Below, one piece after another: positions 46,401-58,400 of a stretch of DNA of 64,000 nt. The notes under the pieces were generated by a model, which made no database searches, had not been told where the DNA came from, and saw only the letters and a list, made by a program, of their open reading frames with translations. Position 1 is the first letter of the stretch. Each line of letters opens with the position of its first letter. Origin of the DNA: Diadema setosum (taxonomy: Eukaryota; Echinodermata; Echinoidea; Diadematoida; Diadematidae); contig CM067064.1 in assembly GCA_033980235.1 (NCBI GenBank), positions 33,077,497 through 33,141,496 on the forward strand, given 5' to 3'. A program made the translations under genes and the position numbers.

Positions 46401-49400
46401 CAGTTTGAATACTAAAGTAGCTGAGAAATGCATGCTTCGAATTAAAATGTTATAGGTACAATGTCACCTGCTGAGACAGAAGTTTTACACAGGTGGTCCT
46501 GTTCTTTCAATTGTTTCCTTCCAGAGCACAACGAGACCATACTCCAGCAGAACGACTACATCATGGACGTGTCCACCCACATGGAACAGATGGGCGTCGG
46601 CTTCGTGCTGCTCTTCCGGCGCATTCTCTGGATGCGCCCCCTGCGGCTGGAGAATGAGGACCTTGTGTCCATTGTCTACAGCCAGGTATGTCTGAAGGGC
46701 GCAGATGTTATGTAATGTTATGTGTGGCTGCACTAGTGGAAATATTCATACTGCCTGAGAGAGGAGAATGTGTCTGATGGGGTTTCATGACATTTGCTCC
46801 TGCGACACACTTGGTATTCTTGTTTCTGTTTTGTTAATTTGGATCAAGTATAAAGTGGAAAAATGAGCAAAGAAAATGGGATTCCATTGAGATTCAAACC
46901 CGAGACATCCGGATTGCTAGCCCGGTGCTCTACCAACTGAGCTATAGAAAGCCCTAGTGCAGTGTTCGTCCCAGAAACTCTAAATTCTCAATGCTCAGAT
47001 GGTCAGAAGCTATAGCAAGTATAAAGTGATCACAAAACGTAGTGCTTTCACATGTGACAAACTAATCAGGATCAGAATATGGGTTCTGTTCTTATTATCC
47101 TTGCCCAAACAAGTGGTTTCACAGTCTGCCGTGAAACAAATACATGACCTCCCAAACCACATCCAATAGAAATGCATAATGTTTACAAATCATTACCTTA
47201 TGAATGACAAGCTATGTGCTGGAATGAAAAGTGTCGGATAGATTGAAATTAGTCATTACTATGTAGATGTGGCACACGAAGATATCTCATAATTCTCTCC
47301 AACTCGATTCCTATGATATCTCCAGGTCCGTCAGGATTACATTGCCGGCCACCTGGTCATTCTTGAAGACGGTCAGCTACAGGACGACTTGATTTCATCC
47401 ATCATCCACCTGGCAGCCCTCCAGATTAAAGCTAATGATCAGGTCCAGCTCCCAACCCAGTAAGTGTCAGTCAGGACAAACCCCGGCAATTAATTCCACC
47501 ATCCCCTCCCCTTCCTTCTTGGATCTTATATAACTATGTTAATGCACCCCCCTCCAAAAAAGAAAGAAAGACAGAAAAACAAACAAACCAACCAAAACAA
47601 AACAACGGACTTCAGCCACAAAACATTAGATTCTCATTGGGTCTGATAATGCGGGTTTCTTTTTTTTTTGGGGGGGGGGGGGGAGGGGGAGAGATGTCAA
47701 CATTGTCGCTTTCAGTTTGTTGCCATTTTCCAAGGAATAATAATCTTTATTCTGATGAAATATCAAGTCTGGAAGGGGAAAAATTTTTTGAAGACATAAT
47801 TTCTTTTGTGAGATATTATTTTCTATTCTATTACATATTTGCTACTACCAATGAGATTAATGTCAAAAAGAAGGGATATGTATGCAAAGTCTGAGACTAT
47901 TCCAGTAATCTTGTGATGGTGTTTTAATTCCATTGTTCTCTCCCTTTGCTTGCTTCTCCTGCAGAAAGGACATCAACTTGGTGCTACCCTACAATGTAAA
48001 GGACAAGCAGCAGCCCCAGAAGTGGCTCAACGCCCTTCACACCACCCTCAGCGACCTGCATGACATGAACCCTGCCCAGGCGCGGGCCCGCTTCGTGGGT
48101 GTGCTCCAGAGGTGGCGCCTCTTCGGCTGCAGTTTCTTCCCGGTCAGGATGCGCAGCGCCGCCAGTCCCAGCGAACCGCGCCTCCTGGCGATCAACAAGG
48201 AAGGGTTTTATGTCCTGAAGGACCACACCCATGTGAGTAATTTCCTTTTTTCCCTTAACGGATGAGTCTCAAGTATTATATACTTGGGCAAAGGTCTATG
48301 GGAAATGTGTGTTGTAGCAAAATCAGCCCGTCCTCAATGGCCCAAATTCATGAAGGTGGTACAAATGAAACCATGGTTTAAACCATGGACAAAAATCATG
48401 GAGCGCCAAGTGTCGCATGGAATATTTCGTTACGAAATCAGTCATTTCGTCGATGAAATTATTATTTTGTAACGCATTGATAACAGTTTGCACCTAAATG
48501 AACATTTCGTCTATGAAATGATAATTTCGTTAGTGAAACGGTCATTTTGTTGAGGAAATGACCAATTTTATTTCGGAAGTCTCGAAAGAGAGTACGATGC
48601 ATAAGAGTAATAATAGGAGAGCCCGCACGCGCGTCCAGCAATACGTTCGCGTTCGTTCCAGCCGACAGGAGGTTCTCCTGCATAGCTCCGCGGTTTGAAT
48701 TTTTTCCATAAATTCATCGCCGGAATTTTCCTTCTCGCGAGGAAATTTTGCTTCGCCGGTCTTCCGGAACCAACTGAGAAGTGTTTTGACGCATCTTTCG
48801 AGCCTAAACGTTACGGTGGTTCGATAAATATGAGCTCGAAAGAGCAGCACGATCTATCCTTCGCTTTACGTGCTACACGTGGACAGGAGGTCTGTGCCAC
48901 GAAGTCAGAGTTACCACCATCAGCGCCTCCCTCTGGCGATGCCGGTACGGCGCACGTACAGAAGAATGTGAGCATCGGAAAGGCTCAAGATTTAGGGAAG
49001 AAGAAGATGAAGAAAATTCCCAAAAAAGCTCCTCATACGGTATCAAAAGCCCCTTCCGAGGATCGGGCGTCTACCTCCGGGGATGTTAGTTCCGAAGTGG
49101 TGAAACACCTTCCCCAATCGCATGATAAAACCACTAGCCGTGCTGCTGTGGTACTTACAGGCGCGTCTACATCGAAATCTACAGCGGAGGAATTTTCCTG
49201 CTTGCCTACTAACGTCCGCCATTTTGTTAGGGACGATTTTGATACGTCTGACGACGCAGCTACAGAGCGTGATGGACCGTTCGATTTTGACGAAGGGGTG
49301 GAAGAGGTTCCCCCTGCTGCACAGCTACCACCGTTGGCAGCCAAGTATGCTATCCCCCTCGGAATTGGGAAGGCAGTTGACGAGGAAATCGCAAAATCGG

Positions 49401-52400
49401 TGAACTGCTTTATTGGCAACAAACTAGAAGATAAAGCCATCGAGGAAACGGTTGAAAAATACCCCCCACCAAGCAACTGCCCCCACCTCGATACACCTAA
49501 AGTGAACGCTCCCATTTGGGAACACTTGCAGTCCGTCACGCGTAATCGTGATTTGAAACTACAGAGAGTGCAGAAATGTCTGACTCGCGGTATTGGGGCT
49601 CTTCTTCGCTCTCTCGATGCGCGAGATATCTCCGAGTCTCAGCAAGACGCACTTGCTCTATTGAGTAATGCGCACTTTGAACTGAATTGCGTGCGGAAGG
49701 AGCTGATTAAACCGGACATCAACTCGGAATACGTGCATCTCTGTAAGCCTTTTACACCAGTCACACAGCTGTTGTTTGGTGATGATCTTACAAGATAGAT
49801 GAAAGATCTAAAAGAACAACATAAGGCCTCTGCTGGGGTCATGAGGACCCAGCAGAAACATACTTCTCGTCCGAGCGGCTCTTTCCATCCGTACAGACGG
49901 CCCTTCAACAGCGGAGCTCGCCGGCAGGCTCGCGATGCGGGCTGGACTGGCTCGCGTAGCGCTACAGCCTCACGCTTCGTGCATGGAACGGCAAATCGTC
50001 CTTTTTTAGACCAGCGCTACCAGGGGAAGTCGCGACCTCCCCCACAGCAACAGCCACAGAGCAGAGCTCATCCACAGGCCAGAAGCAAGACTCCCCACAA
50101 CAAGTAACCCAACAGCCTGCCTCTGAAGAGGTAGGAGATACAGATTCAACATATTGCTCATTTGACATGTCAGTAACTGACCATGATGCATTTCTACCTT
50201 ATCTAGAAGAGCAGTATTCTAGATCTACTCCTCAATTTACTAGATCTATAGAATCTAGACCTACCACTACATGTGTAAATGACCATCCAGTTGGAGGTCG
50301 ACTGAGGCTTCATGCATGTAATTGGGAGAAGTTAACTTCAGATCCCACAGTACTACAAGCTGTGAATGGCTATAAACTTGAATTCAAGCCTGAATGTTTT
50401 CCACCTGAAAGGGTTAAACCTTTGGTTCAGTTCAAAGTAAAGAATGAAGATTTGGCCAATATCCAAGCTGAAATTGATTCACTGGTAGCCAAGAATGTTA
50501 TTGAACCTTGTTCACATGAAGTGGGGGAGTTCATCTCGAACATTTTTACCCGCCCTAAGAAGAATGGCAGCCTTCGGGTCATTCTTGACCTCTCAGAGTT
50601 GAACAAAAGCCTAGTCTATCAGCATTTCAAAATGGATTCCATCCATACAGCAATGCAATTTATTACACCTGATTGCTTTCTAGCCTCAGTCGACCTTCAG
50701 GATGCTTACTATTCAGTACCAGTTGATCCGCAGGATAGGAAATACCTGCGATTTGTGTGGCAGGGCAAACTTTGGCAATATTGCGCACTGCCAAACGGGC
50801 TTAGTACAGCACCGCGTTTGTTCACAAAGCTTCTCAAACCAGTTTTTGCTCATCTGAGAAGAGCAGGTCACATGGTAGTAGGTACCTAGATGATACTATC
50901 ATTATTGGGAAGAGTGAGGCTAGCACTCAAAGAGCAGTCGATGCTACGACTGATCTCCTCGAAGACTTGGGGTTTCTTGTCCATCAGACTAAATCAGTGT
51001 TAAAACCCACTAAAGAAATCACCTTTTTGGGATTTGTCCTTAACTCTGTGAACATGACAGTTACTCTTCCTGAATCTAAGAAGGAAGATATCACTGCTGA
51101 GTGCACAAGTCTGTTGCATGCCACAGAATCCTCTATCCGAGAAGTGGCTAGAGTAATAGGGAAACTGATTGCTACTTTTCCTGCAGCCCAATATGGGCCC
51201 CTCTACTACAAAATCTTGGAAGAAGGAAGATTTTGGCATTGAAGGCCAATAAAGATCATTTTGATAGGAAAATGAGCTTATCTAATAGAGCCAAACAGGA
51301 ACTTAAGTGGTGGATCGATCACATACAGTACACCTCTAATCCTATCGACAGACCCAGGCATACAATAGAATTGCGCACTGATGCGAGTGGGTCTGGTTGG
51401 GGAGCAACAGACATGTGCACAAACATAGGGGGACGATGGAATGAAGTGGAAAGAGAAAAGGCTGTTAACAATGAGATAAATTATCTAGAAACCCTTGCAG
51501 CAGGATTGGCATTGAAGTCCTTTTGCTCAAACCTGAGAAATGTTCATGTTCTCATTAGAATGGATAATACAACTGCAGTCTCATACATCAACAATATGGG
51601 GGGCTTCAGATCCCAGGAATGCAACAATTTGGCACATGATATTTGGGAATGGTGTATTGAAAGACAAATTTGGATCACAGCCGCCTACTTGCCAGGACGG
51701 CTCAATACCACAGCAGACTTCATGTCAAGGAAGTTTAATGATCGAACAGAGTCGATGCTTAACAAAGCCCAATTTACTGAAGTGGTAGAACATTTCGGCC
51801 TCCCTGAAATCGATCTTTTCGCTTCCAGACTTAATGCACAGCTACCCAGGTATATCACTTGGCAGCCTGATCCTTCGGCAGAGAATGTAGATGCATTTAC
51901 AGTGGATTGGGGTCCATTATGGTTCTATGCTTTCCCTCCCTTCTGCCTTATCCCTAAATGTCTGCAAAAGATTAGGGCAGATAAAGCCACAGGGTTGTTA
52001 GTAGTACCAAACTGGCCTACACAATCATGGTTCCCAGCACTTCAGGACATGCTGACAGAAAAACCACTTGTCCTACATAGACATGCACAACTTCTTGTTC
52101 AACCTGTGTCTTTCATGCCCCACCCCTTACACAAACATTTGGATTTGCTTTGTTGCAGGCTTTCAGCCAACCCTTCAGGTCGCAGGGATTGAGTGCAGGG
52201 ACCGTCAAGGTCATCGTAGCTTCTTGGAGGAAATCTACACGACAGCAATATCATAGCTTCATCAGCAAATGGAAAGTTTTCTGCACTGCCAACAACATAA
52301 ACTATCTCCAGACCTCATCGGAATGGGCACTAGAATTTCTTTCAGACTTGTTCCATAAGGGAGCCAGCTACGGTACTATAAACTCTGCTAGGAGTGCACT

Positions 52401-55400
52401 GGCTTCTTTTCTGACACTCACAGACAGTTCGTTTTCCATAAGCACTCATCCTCTTATAACTAGATTTGTGAAAGGAGTCTTTCACTTACGACCCCCCAGA
52501 CCACGCTACACGGAGGTGTGGGACGTTAGAACTGTCCTCAACTATCTGAGGAGGAAATCACCTGCAGGCGAATTGGGTTTGAAAGAGCTAACGTTGAAAG
52601 TGACAATGTTATTAGCGCTTCTCTCAGCACAGCGGGTGCAGACATTGAATGCTTTGAGAATAGACAAGATGACATTCAAAGACAACTCTGTCAATTTCGT
52701 CATTGATGACTTGTTAAAGCACCACAGACCTGGTAATACAGGCCAAGTCGTAAGCCTAAGAGCGTACCCTCCAGACAGAAGAGTTTGCATTGTACGATAC
52801 CTTCGAGAGTATCTGAGAAGGACTCAGATCATTAGGAAGGACCAAAAGTATCTGTTAATAAGTTTTTGTAAACCGTATCACAGGGTTTCTACCCAAACTT
52901 TGTCACGATGGATTAAGACAGTTATGACAGAAGCTGGGATTGACACCAGCTTGTTCTCGGCACACTCCACGAGAGCAGCGTCAGCGTCTGCTGCCCAGAG
53001 GAAAGATCTGCCTGTACATGAGATTTTGGCACAGGCAGGCTGGAGTAACGAGAAGACATTTCAAACTTATTACGCGAAACCCCTCAGGAATGAGAATGGG
53101 GGTTTCAGCCATGCAGTATTATCATAAAAGGTAAAGCCATACTTTGTACCCCTTGTGGTTATTATGGTCATTGGCACAGTTCTGTGTGGCCAAAAAATGT
53201 GACTACCAGCTTCAAAGTCTCCTATTATTTCTCTTATGCATCGTAGTCTCTTTCGAGACTTCCGAAATAAAATAGAAAATTTAAATGAGAACTTACCTGT
53301 TTGAAATTTAAATTGTATTTTATGAGGAAGGCGAAGGAAGAGACTACAGTCCCTCCTCTCCCACCCTTCTTCATAATCTCAGGTAGTTCTCAATAGCAGT
53401 AGGATGACTGCTGGTATTGGTATTCACATTTTTCGGAGCTACTAATATTGCTGGATGCGCGTGCGGGCTCTCCTGTTATTACTCTTATGCATCGTAGTCT
53501 CTTCCTTCGCCTTCCTCATAAAATACAATTTAAATTTCAAACAGGTAAGTTCTCATTTAAATTTTCTATTTCATAACGAAATATTCCGTGCGACACTTGG
53601 CGCTCCATGATTTTTGTCCATGGTGTAAACCATGGTTTCATTTGTACCACCTTCGTGAATTCGGGCCAATGGGTTTAACAACCTGGTAGAATGGGGAAAC
53701 ACGGGTGGTTCATTTGAACTGATCTTCATTTACTGCACATTAGGGTACCTTTGAAAAACCACGAAAAGCACCTGTCAGCCGTAGATCAGCGATACATGTA
53801 TGTGCATCAAAGTGTATGCACATATATGACAATTCAACTCTAGTCATGATTCTTCAGCTCTGTCTGGACAAGTACTTACTGTAAAACATGATATTTTCGT
53901 GATATGACATTTTTGCAAATTGGAGGCGACGGCCTTTTTCGCAGCATGAAATCTTCCTGAGGTGCCTCTAACATTCAATGCCTATAGTGTAGACAAGAAC
54001 TTTCTCGTGCATTTTAATTTAGTGACTCTCGGCTCTCGTGAATTTCGCGGAATTAAAATGCACGTGAACATTCCACATTTTACAGTATATTACGTAGAGA
54101 TCAGTGATAAAAGCCCTAAGCAATTTGTTCGTGGGATTCTCAAATATATCCAAACTTGGCCAGCCTTTCCATCTCCATGGTATCCTCACACTACCGGGTC
54201 TTTAAGGGGGAAGGGAGGAGGATAAAAGGAACACAACTTCAAGAGCAAGCTGCTTGAATAAAGCTATCTCGGTCAGGTGACATTGATGTCACATGACAAG
54301 TACTGTATACACCAAATATTTTGTTGAGGTTTTTATTTTTGCATATTTCACAAGTCAGGTGCTATTCATGAAGTCAAAGACACACGAAAATATTGACTCT
54401 GAGCCAGATATAAATGTGACATGCATGTGTACATTTTTGTGTTCAGCACTGTACTCCATGATCGCGAATCTAACCACTCGCAAAATCGTTTGGAAGTCCC
54501 GATTCACAGAAATTTAAACTCGCTAAATATATGGCATATATACAGTACTCTTTTTATTCGTCACATGCTTGTACAAGTATTTCAAGCTTCTACTCAAAAG
54601 CAGATCTGTATCAGTATGTGCGAAGTACTGTGCCATAAAGACAGAATTTTATTCACACACATCGTCAAAGACTTAGACAGGATATTTTGAAAACCTTTAA
54701 TGAAAAGAGCATGAATGATATAGGGGATTTTACCTTCTTGTTTGTTAACTCAACACAGTTTTTCATGAGTGATCTCTTACTCTGATTAACTTGACTGTAC
54801 ATTAAATTGATTGTTGTAGCTGAGAAGCTGATATTACTGGAATCATAACTTTCAAGATAGATGTGTAATTTTCCTTGTCCTCACATATCCCATCTTAGCA
54901 TAAATGGTACTGTACGTGCAGCTAGTTAAGATGTGAGACATCAGGTAAAGTGGCAATGCAGGAAAGTGTGTTGGCATTATTTTGGAAAATACATCCATTA
55001 AGATCTGTTAGAAAAAACTTTTTATGCTACTTAAAGGTCCTGTTTACCTTTGGGAGCAGTGATTTTAAAATGTTAGAGAAATCACTTTTGATGCATATAT
55101 ATAGGTCAGTTGTGTCACAAAACTTCCGACCATATAAAATGTTTGCAATAAAGCTTAAAATATAAGGAGATATCACTATTTTTCTCATTAAACCGTAACT
55201 GTATACGGTTTAGTCAGGAGACATTTTTATTATAACTATTTTTCACATTTTGTATATTTAACAATACTTAACATGGATTATACTGTTTCATATTTTTACA
55301 TTGGTTGTTTCTATCCCTAACTCACATTTTAGAACTATTTTGAAGCACTAATGCTGGGTGTTTGTTTCGTCTGCAAATGGTAAATTATGCCTTTAAGCCA

Positions 55401-58400
55401 TGCAAAAAGGCAGCAATGGTACATATGTCATGGAATAAGGTCAGCATTGTTGGCAAAAGTGTAAGATTAGAAAAAGAATGCACAGTAAAAGAAATTTAAG
55501 AGAGAGAGAGAGAGAGAGTATCTTTGACTGAGACTGAAGGTTTTGCAATTTAGGGTTATCAATTTATAATGCTTGTAACAATTGCAACTGACCACAGTTC
55601 CTCAATAGTGTATTTTCTTCTCCTTCACACACACAAAACCATATAGGAGATTCTTCAGCACGTCTCCCTTGGCGAGATAGTCTCAAGCCGCAGACTGAAA
55701 TCTCACGATGGCGTGGTGTACTTTGATGTGAAGCATGGTGACCTGATGATGCAGAAGGTGTCTCGATTTGAGACTAATCAGGTGAGCATACTCTCTCCAA
55801 AGATCCTCTTGACTGAAAGAATAATCATTTCCTCTTGAATCAAAGTAAACATGTGCATGGTTTTTTTGTGCACATGTGATGGCTTGTGTGTGTGCATGTG
55901 CCTGCTTGTGTGTGTGCATGTGCCTGCTTGTGTGTGTGCATGTGAATGCTTGTGTGTGTGCATGTGCATGCTTGTTTGTGTGCATGTGCATGCTTGAATG
56001 TGTGCATGTGATATGTTTCTATGTGAAACAGACTGTATGTATTTCCAAGGAATTCAGCTTGGAAGACAATCTTGTGAATTTGGCTGTTGACAGCAGTCTT
56101 TTAGTAGATGTAGGAATCAGTTGCTGTGTAAATAAATGTGCGTGCATTTTTTTATTTATTTATTTTTTTTTTTACATCACTACCAGATGGACTGTAATAG
56201 TGAGGATCAGTCTGTTGTTTTACAGAAAAAAAAAGATAATGGTCAGAGAATATAGCGCATTCATATTTTTGGCTGACAAGTCTAATCAGCTTAAATGCCT
56301 CTCACTCCATTGGGTGCTAGAAGCATTGTGTTAATTGTTCTTCATTCATCAGTTACACATCTTCCTATCCTGATTTTAGTAAAAAACAAAATGCTTGATA
56401 GATTTTCTTAGTACCCGGCCCGGGCATGCTCAATGTGGTGTATAGGTCTCTAATTAGATGTTGGGCAAATCAAATCCTCACAGTTAAAAGGTTAACCCTT
56501 TTCACCCTTTCTGCCAGCTTTCTAACTCTTTTGTAGCATCTTCCACAAGTAGAACCTCCTGTCATTTTTTGGGTCACCTTCTTCATTTGTGTTCATCAAC
56601 CATAAATCAAATTTCCCACATTCCGTACACAGCAACATGAAATTTGCCATTACCCCTCTTCCCACACACACCACATGGATCTACCTCATTCACTGGCACT
56701 ACTCGTTTCTACCTGGTAACAATCAGTTTTTGGGGTGCTGTGGAATAGTGGATAAGACTCCTGACTCCCAATCGGAGGACATGGATTCAATTCCTGCCCA
56801 GTGCTTACGTCTTTGGATGACATGCTTTTACCCACCATGTCCCACTCGACCTGGGTGTATAAATGGGTACTGGGCAATGCTATGGTTATAATAATGGCAG
56901 GGCCCTCTGGTAGAGCACTGGCAACACTGAAGAGGCTACCCTGCATTGGTACAAATGAGATCTTATTATTATCATTATTATTATCTTCCAGTGGTTTATT
57001 TTGGCCCCTTGCTCTCAACCACTACCTTCCACTGAAACTTTTCCCTCAATTCCTCCATCCCCTTGCTCATCAGAACCACCCTACAAGCAATGCTTCTATG
57101 TAGATTCCTTATATGTCACATGTTAAATCGTCTTAAATGCTGTACTTGACAATTCATCCTTGCTTTTGTATTGTTATGTTTATGGCCTATTTATTTGTTG
57201 AATGTGAAACATGGAACAGTAAAAAAAACAAAACAAAACAAAAAACAAAACCAGGTTGTTTGCATTCAATATCTCCATTAACAATCCCACTCTCTGTCAC
57301 CTCATTAACCACTATTGCAAACACTAACAGTAACAGTTAGGACAGATCCCTGATGTATGCCAACTTTCACCACAGACTTCGTCCAATAGCTCTGATCCAA
57401 TTACTCTAAGTATTGTCCTTACCTCTGCGTAAGAACTCAACAGAACTGCCCCTACCATTACGTCTGGTATGCCTCTCTTTCTCAGCTCTTTCTGTGCAAG
57501 CTTTTTCGTCACAGCTCATCATATCCCCTTTCCCTTAAGGATCGGTACCACTATACTATGAATAGTGTTTTGTCATCTAGCATTTTGTGAATGAAATGTG
57601 ACCCGCTTCAACAATATGATCTGAAATTTGGGGGACGACAGATTTCTTGAAACTGCATGACATTATATCCTTGCTCTTCTTCTTTAATTTCATATATATC
57701 ACAACTCATAAAAGTACTTGGTTGCAGAGATATCGATGATTTTATTAATGCATGTCAAGTGGTTGAGGAAATCAGTGTCGAGAAAAACGCCTGTAAGTTA
57801 TTCTTCCGATGCTACCATGATCAAGGTGAGGCGAGACAATTTTCACCTCTTGACAATAGAAGGTATGCTCCTAGCAATTACTAGACTAACCTCCGTGATG
57901 TTCATTCAAGCTTAGCCCCAGTGGTCTACGCACAACCAATCAGTAATCAGGATGCCACCCTCTGACCAATAAGATCACTCCCTCATTGCTAGGGGCGGAG
58001 TCCAGCTTTGGTGCTAAATCCAAATCTTCAGACACATTTCTGTTACGTAGAAAGTCAGAAAATTATGGCCCAGAAAGACGGGGATTTCTTGCCTTTCCTT
58101 TGTTCATTTAGCTTCGAAATTTCGGCAGATGATAGACAAAACATTCAAGTACAGAATTATGCCCAAAACAGAAATCTGATTGTTTTGACCAATTTTGACA
58201 ATGTGACTTCAAACTTGATTTTCTTGGCTCAGCCGTCAGCGACTTTAGGATTCATTTGTTGTAGCGGGTCACAAATGTTCTAGCAGACATGGGAAACTTC
58301 TTTGAAAGCTGAAGTGAAGGAAGAGGGAGATTGGTTGAAAACTTTGTCCATCGCATGTTGTTATGGTGACCGAGTGTCCATGGGTGAAATTACGTAGTTG

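Larger units (their letters stand above)
41010..46524. other. Myosin intron 9 (5.5 kb), repeat-rich
   Basis: The parts are a 103-bp duplication, an acidic reading frame, a CTAGTAGT tract, the second GTGGGGC locus, a CpG-rich block at 43240-43345 and a decayed tandem array with tRNA-like inserts. From 44970 to 46524 I see only unique AT-rich sequence. Confidence 0.7.
48565..53571 (+). mobile_element. Inner layer: DIRS-type tyrosine-recombinase retrotransposon
   Basis: The 5.0-kb element has inverted terminal repeats (48588-48643 and 53446-53501), an internal complementary region (53218-53347), and gag-like, RT/RNase H and tyrosine recombinase reading frames in DIRS order. It has no LTRs and no integrase. 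ATTT stands at both junctions (48565-48568, 53568-53571), and the same ATTT bridges the end joint copied in the internal region. This fits circle integration by a tyrosine recombinase without target duplication, as known for DIRS elements. Gag and RT frames are damaged, so this copy is not autonomous. Confidence 0.88.
48339..53667. mobile_element. Middle layer: TIR element GGCCCRAATTC, 3-bp AAT duplication
   Basis: The left end GGCCCAAATTCATGAAGGTG (48339 on) and the right end CACCTTCGTGAATTCGGGCC (to 53667) are inverse, and the match continues about 100 bp through ACCATGGTTT and CTCCATGATTTTTGTCC. AAT flanks both ends (48336-48338, 53668-53670), which restores the GTCCTC-AAT-GGGTTTAA order of the outer MITE. 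The inner part repeats ATTTCGT/ACGAAAT motifs. Without the DIRS insert it would be about 325 bp, non-coding. Confidence 0.8.
48255..53678. mobile_element. Three-layer transposon nest; outer layer: TTAA-type short MITE, copy c
   Basis: The outermost element begins TTAACGGATGAG (48255) and its last part, AATGGGTTTAA, lies at 53668-53678. About 5.3 kb separates its two halves, starting after GTCCTCAAT (48338). Its left part (TATGGGAAATGTGTGTTGTA, GCAAAATCAG) matches copies b and d. Everything from 48339 to 53667 is a later insertion. Confidence 0.8.

Noticed and set aside
46880..46956. Functional tRNA-Ala gene
   Set aside because: The T-stem and acceptor stem do not pair and related decayed copies lie nearby, so it is a SINE.
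57657..58283. Frames of 75-91 codons between 57.6 and 58.3 kb
   Set aside because: They lie within the arms of a TIR element and match nothing I recognise.
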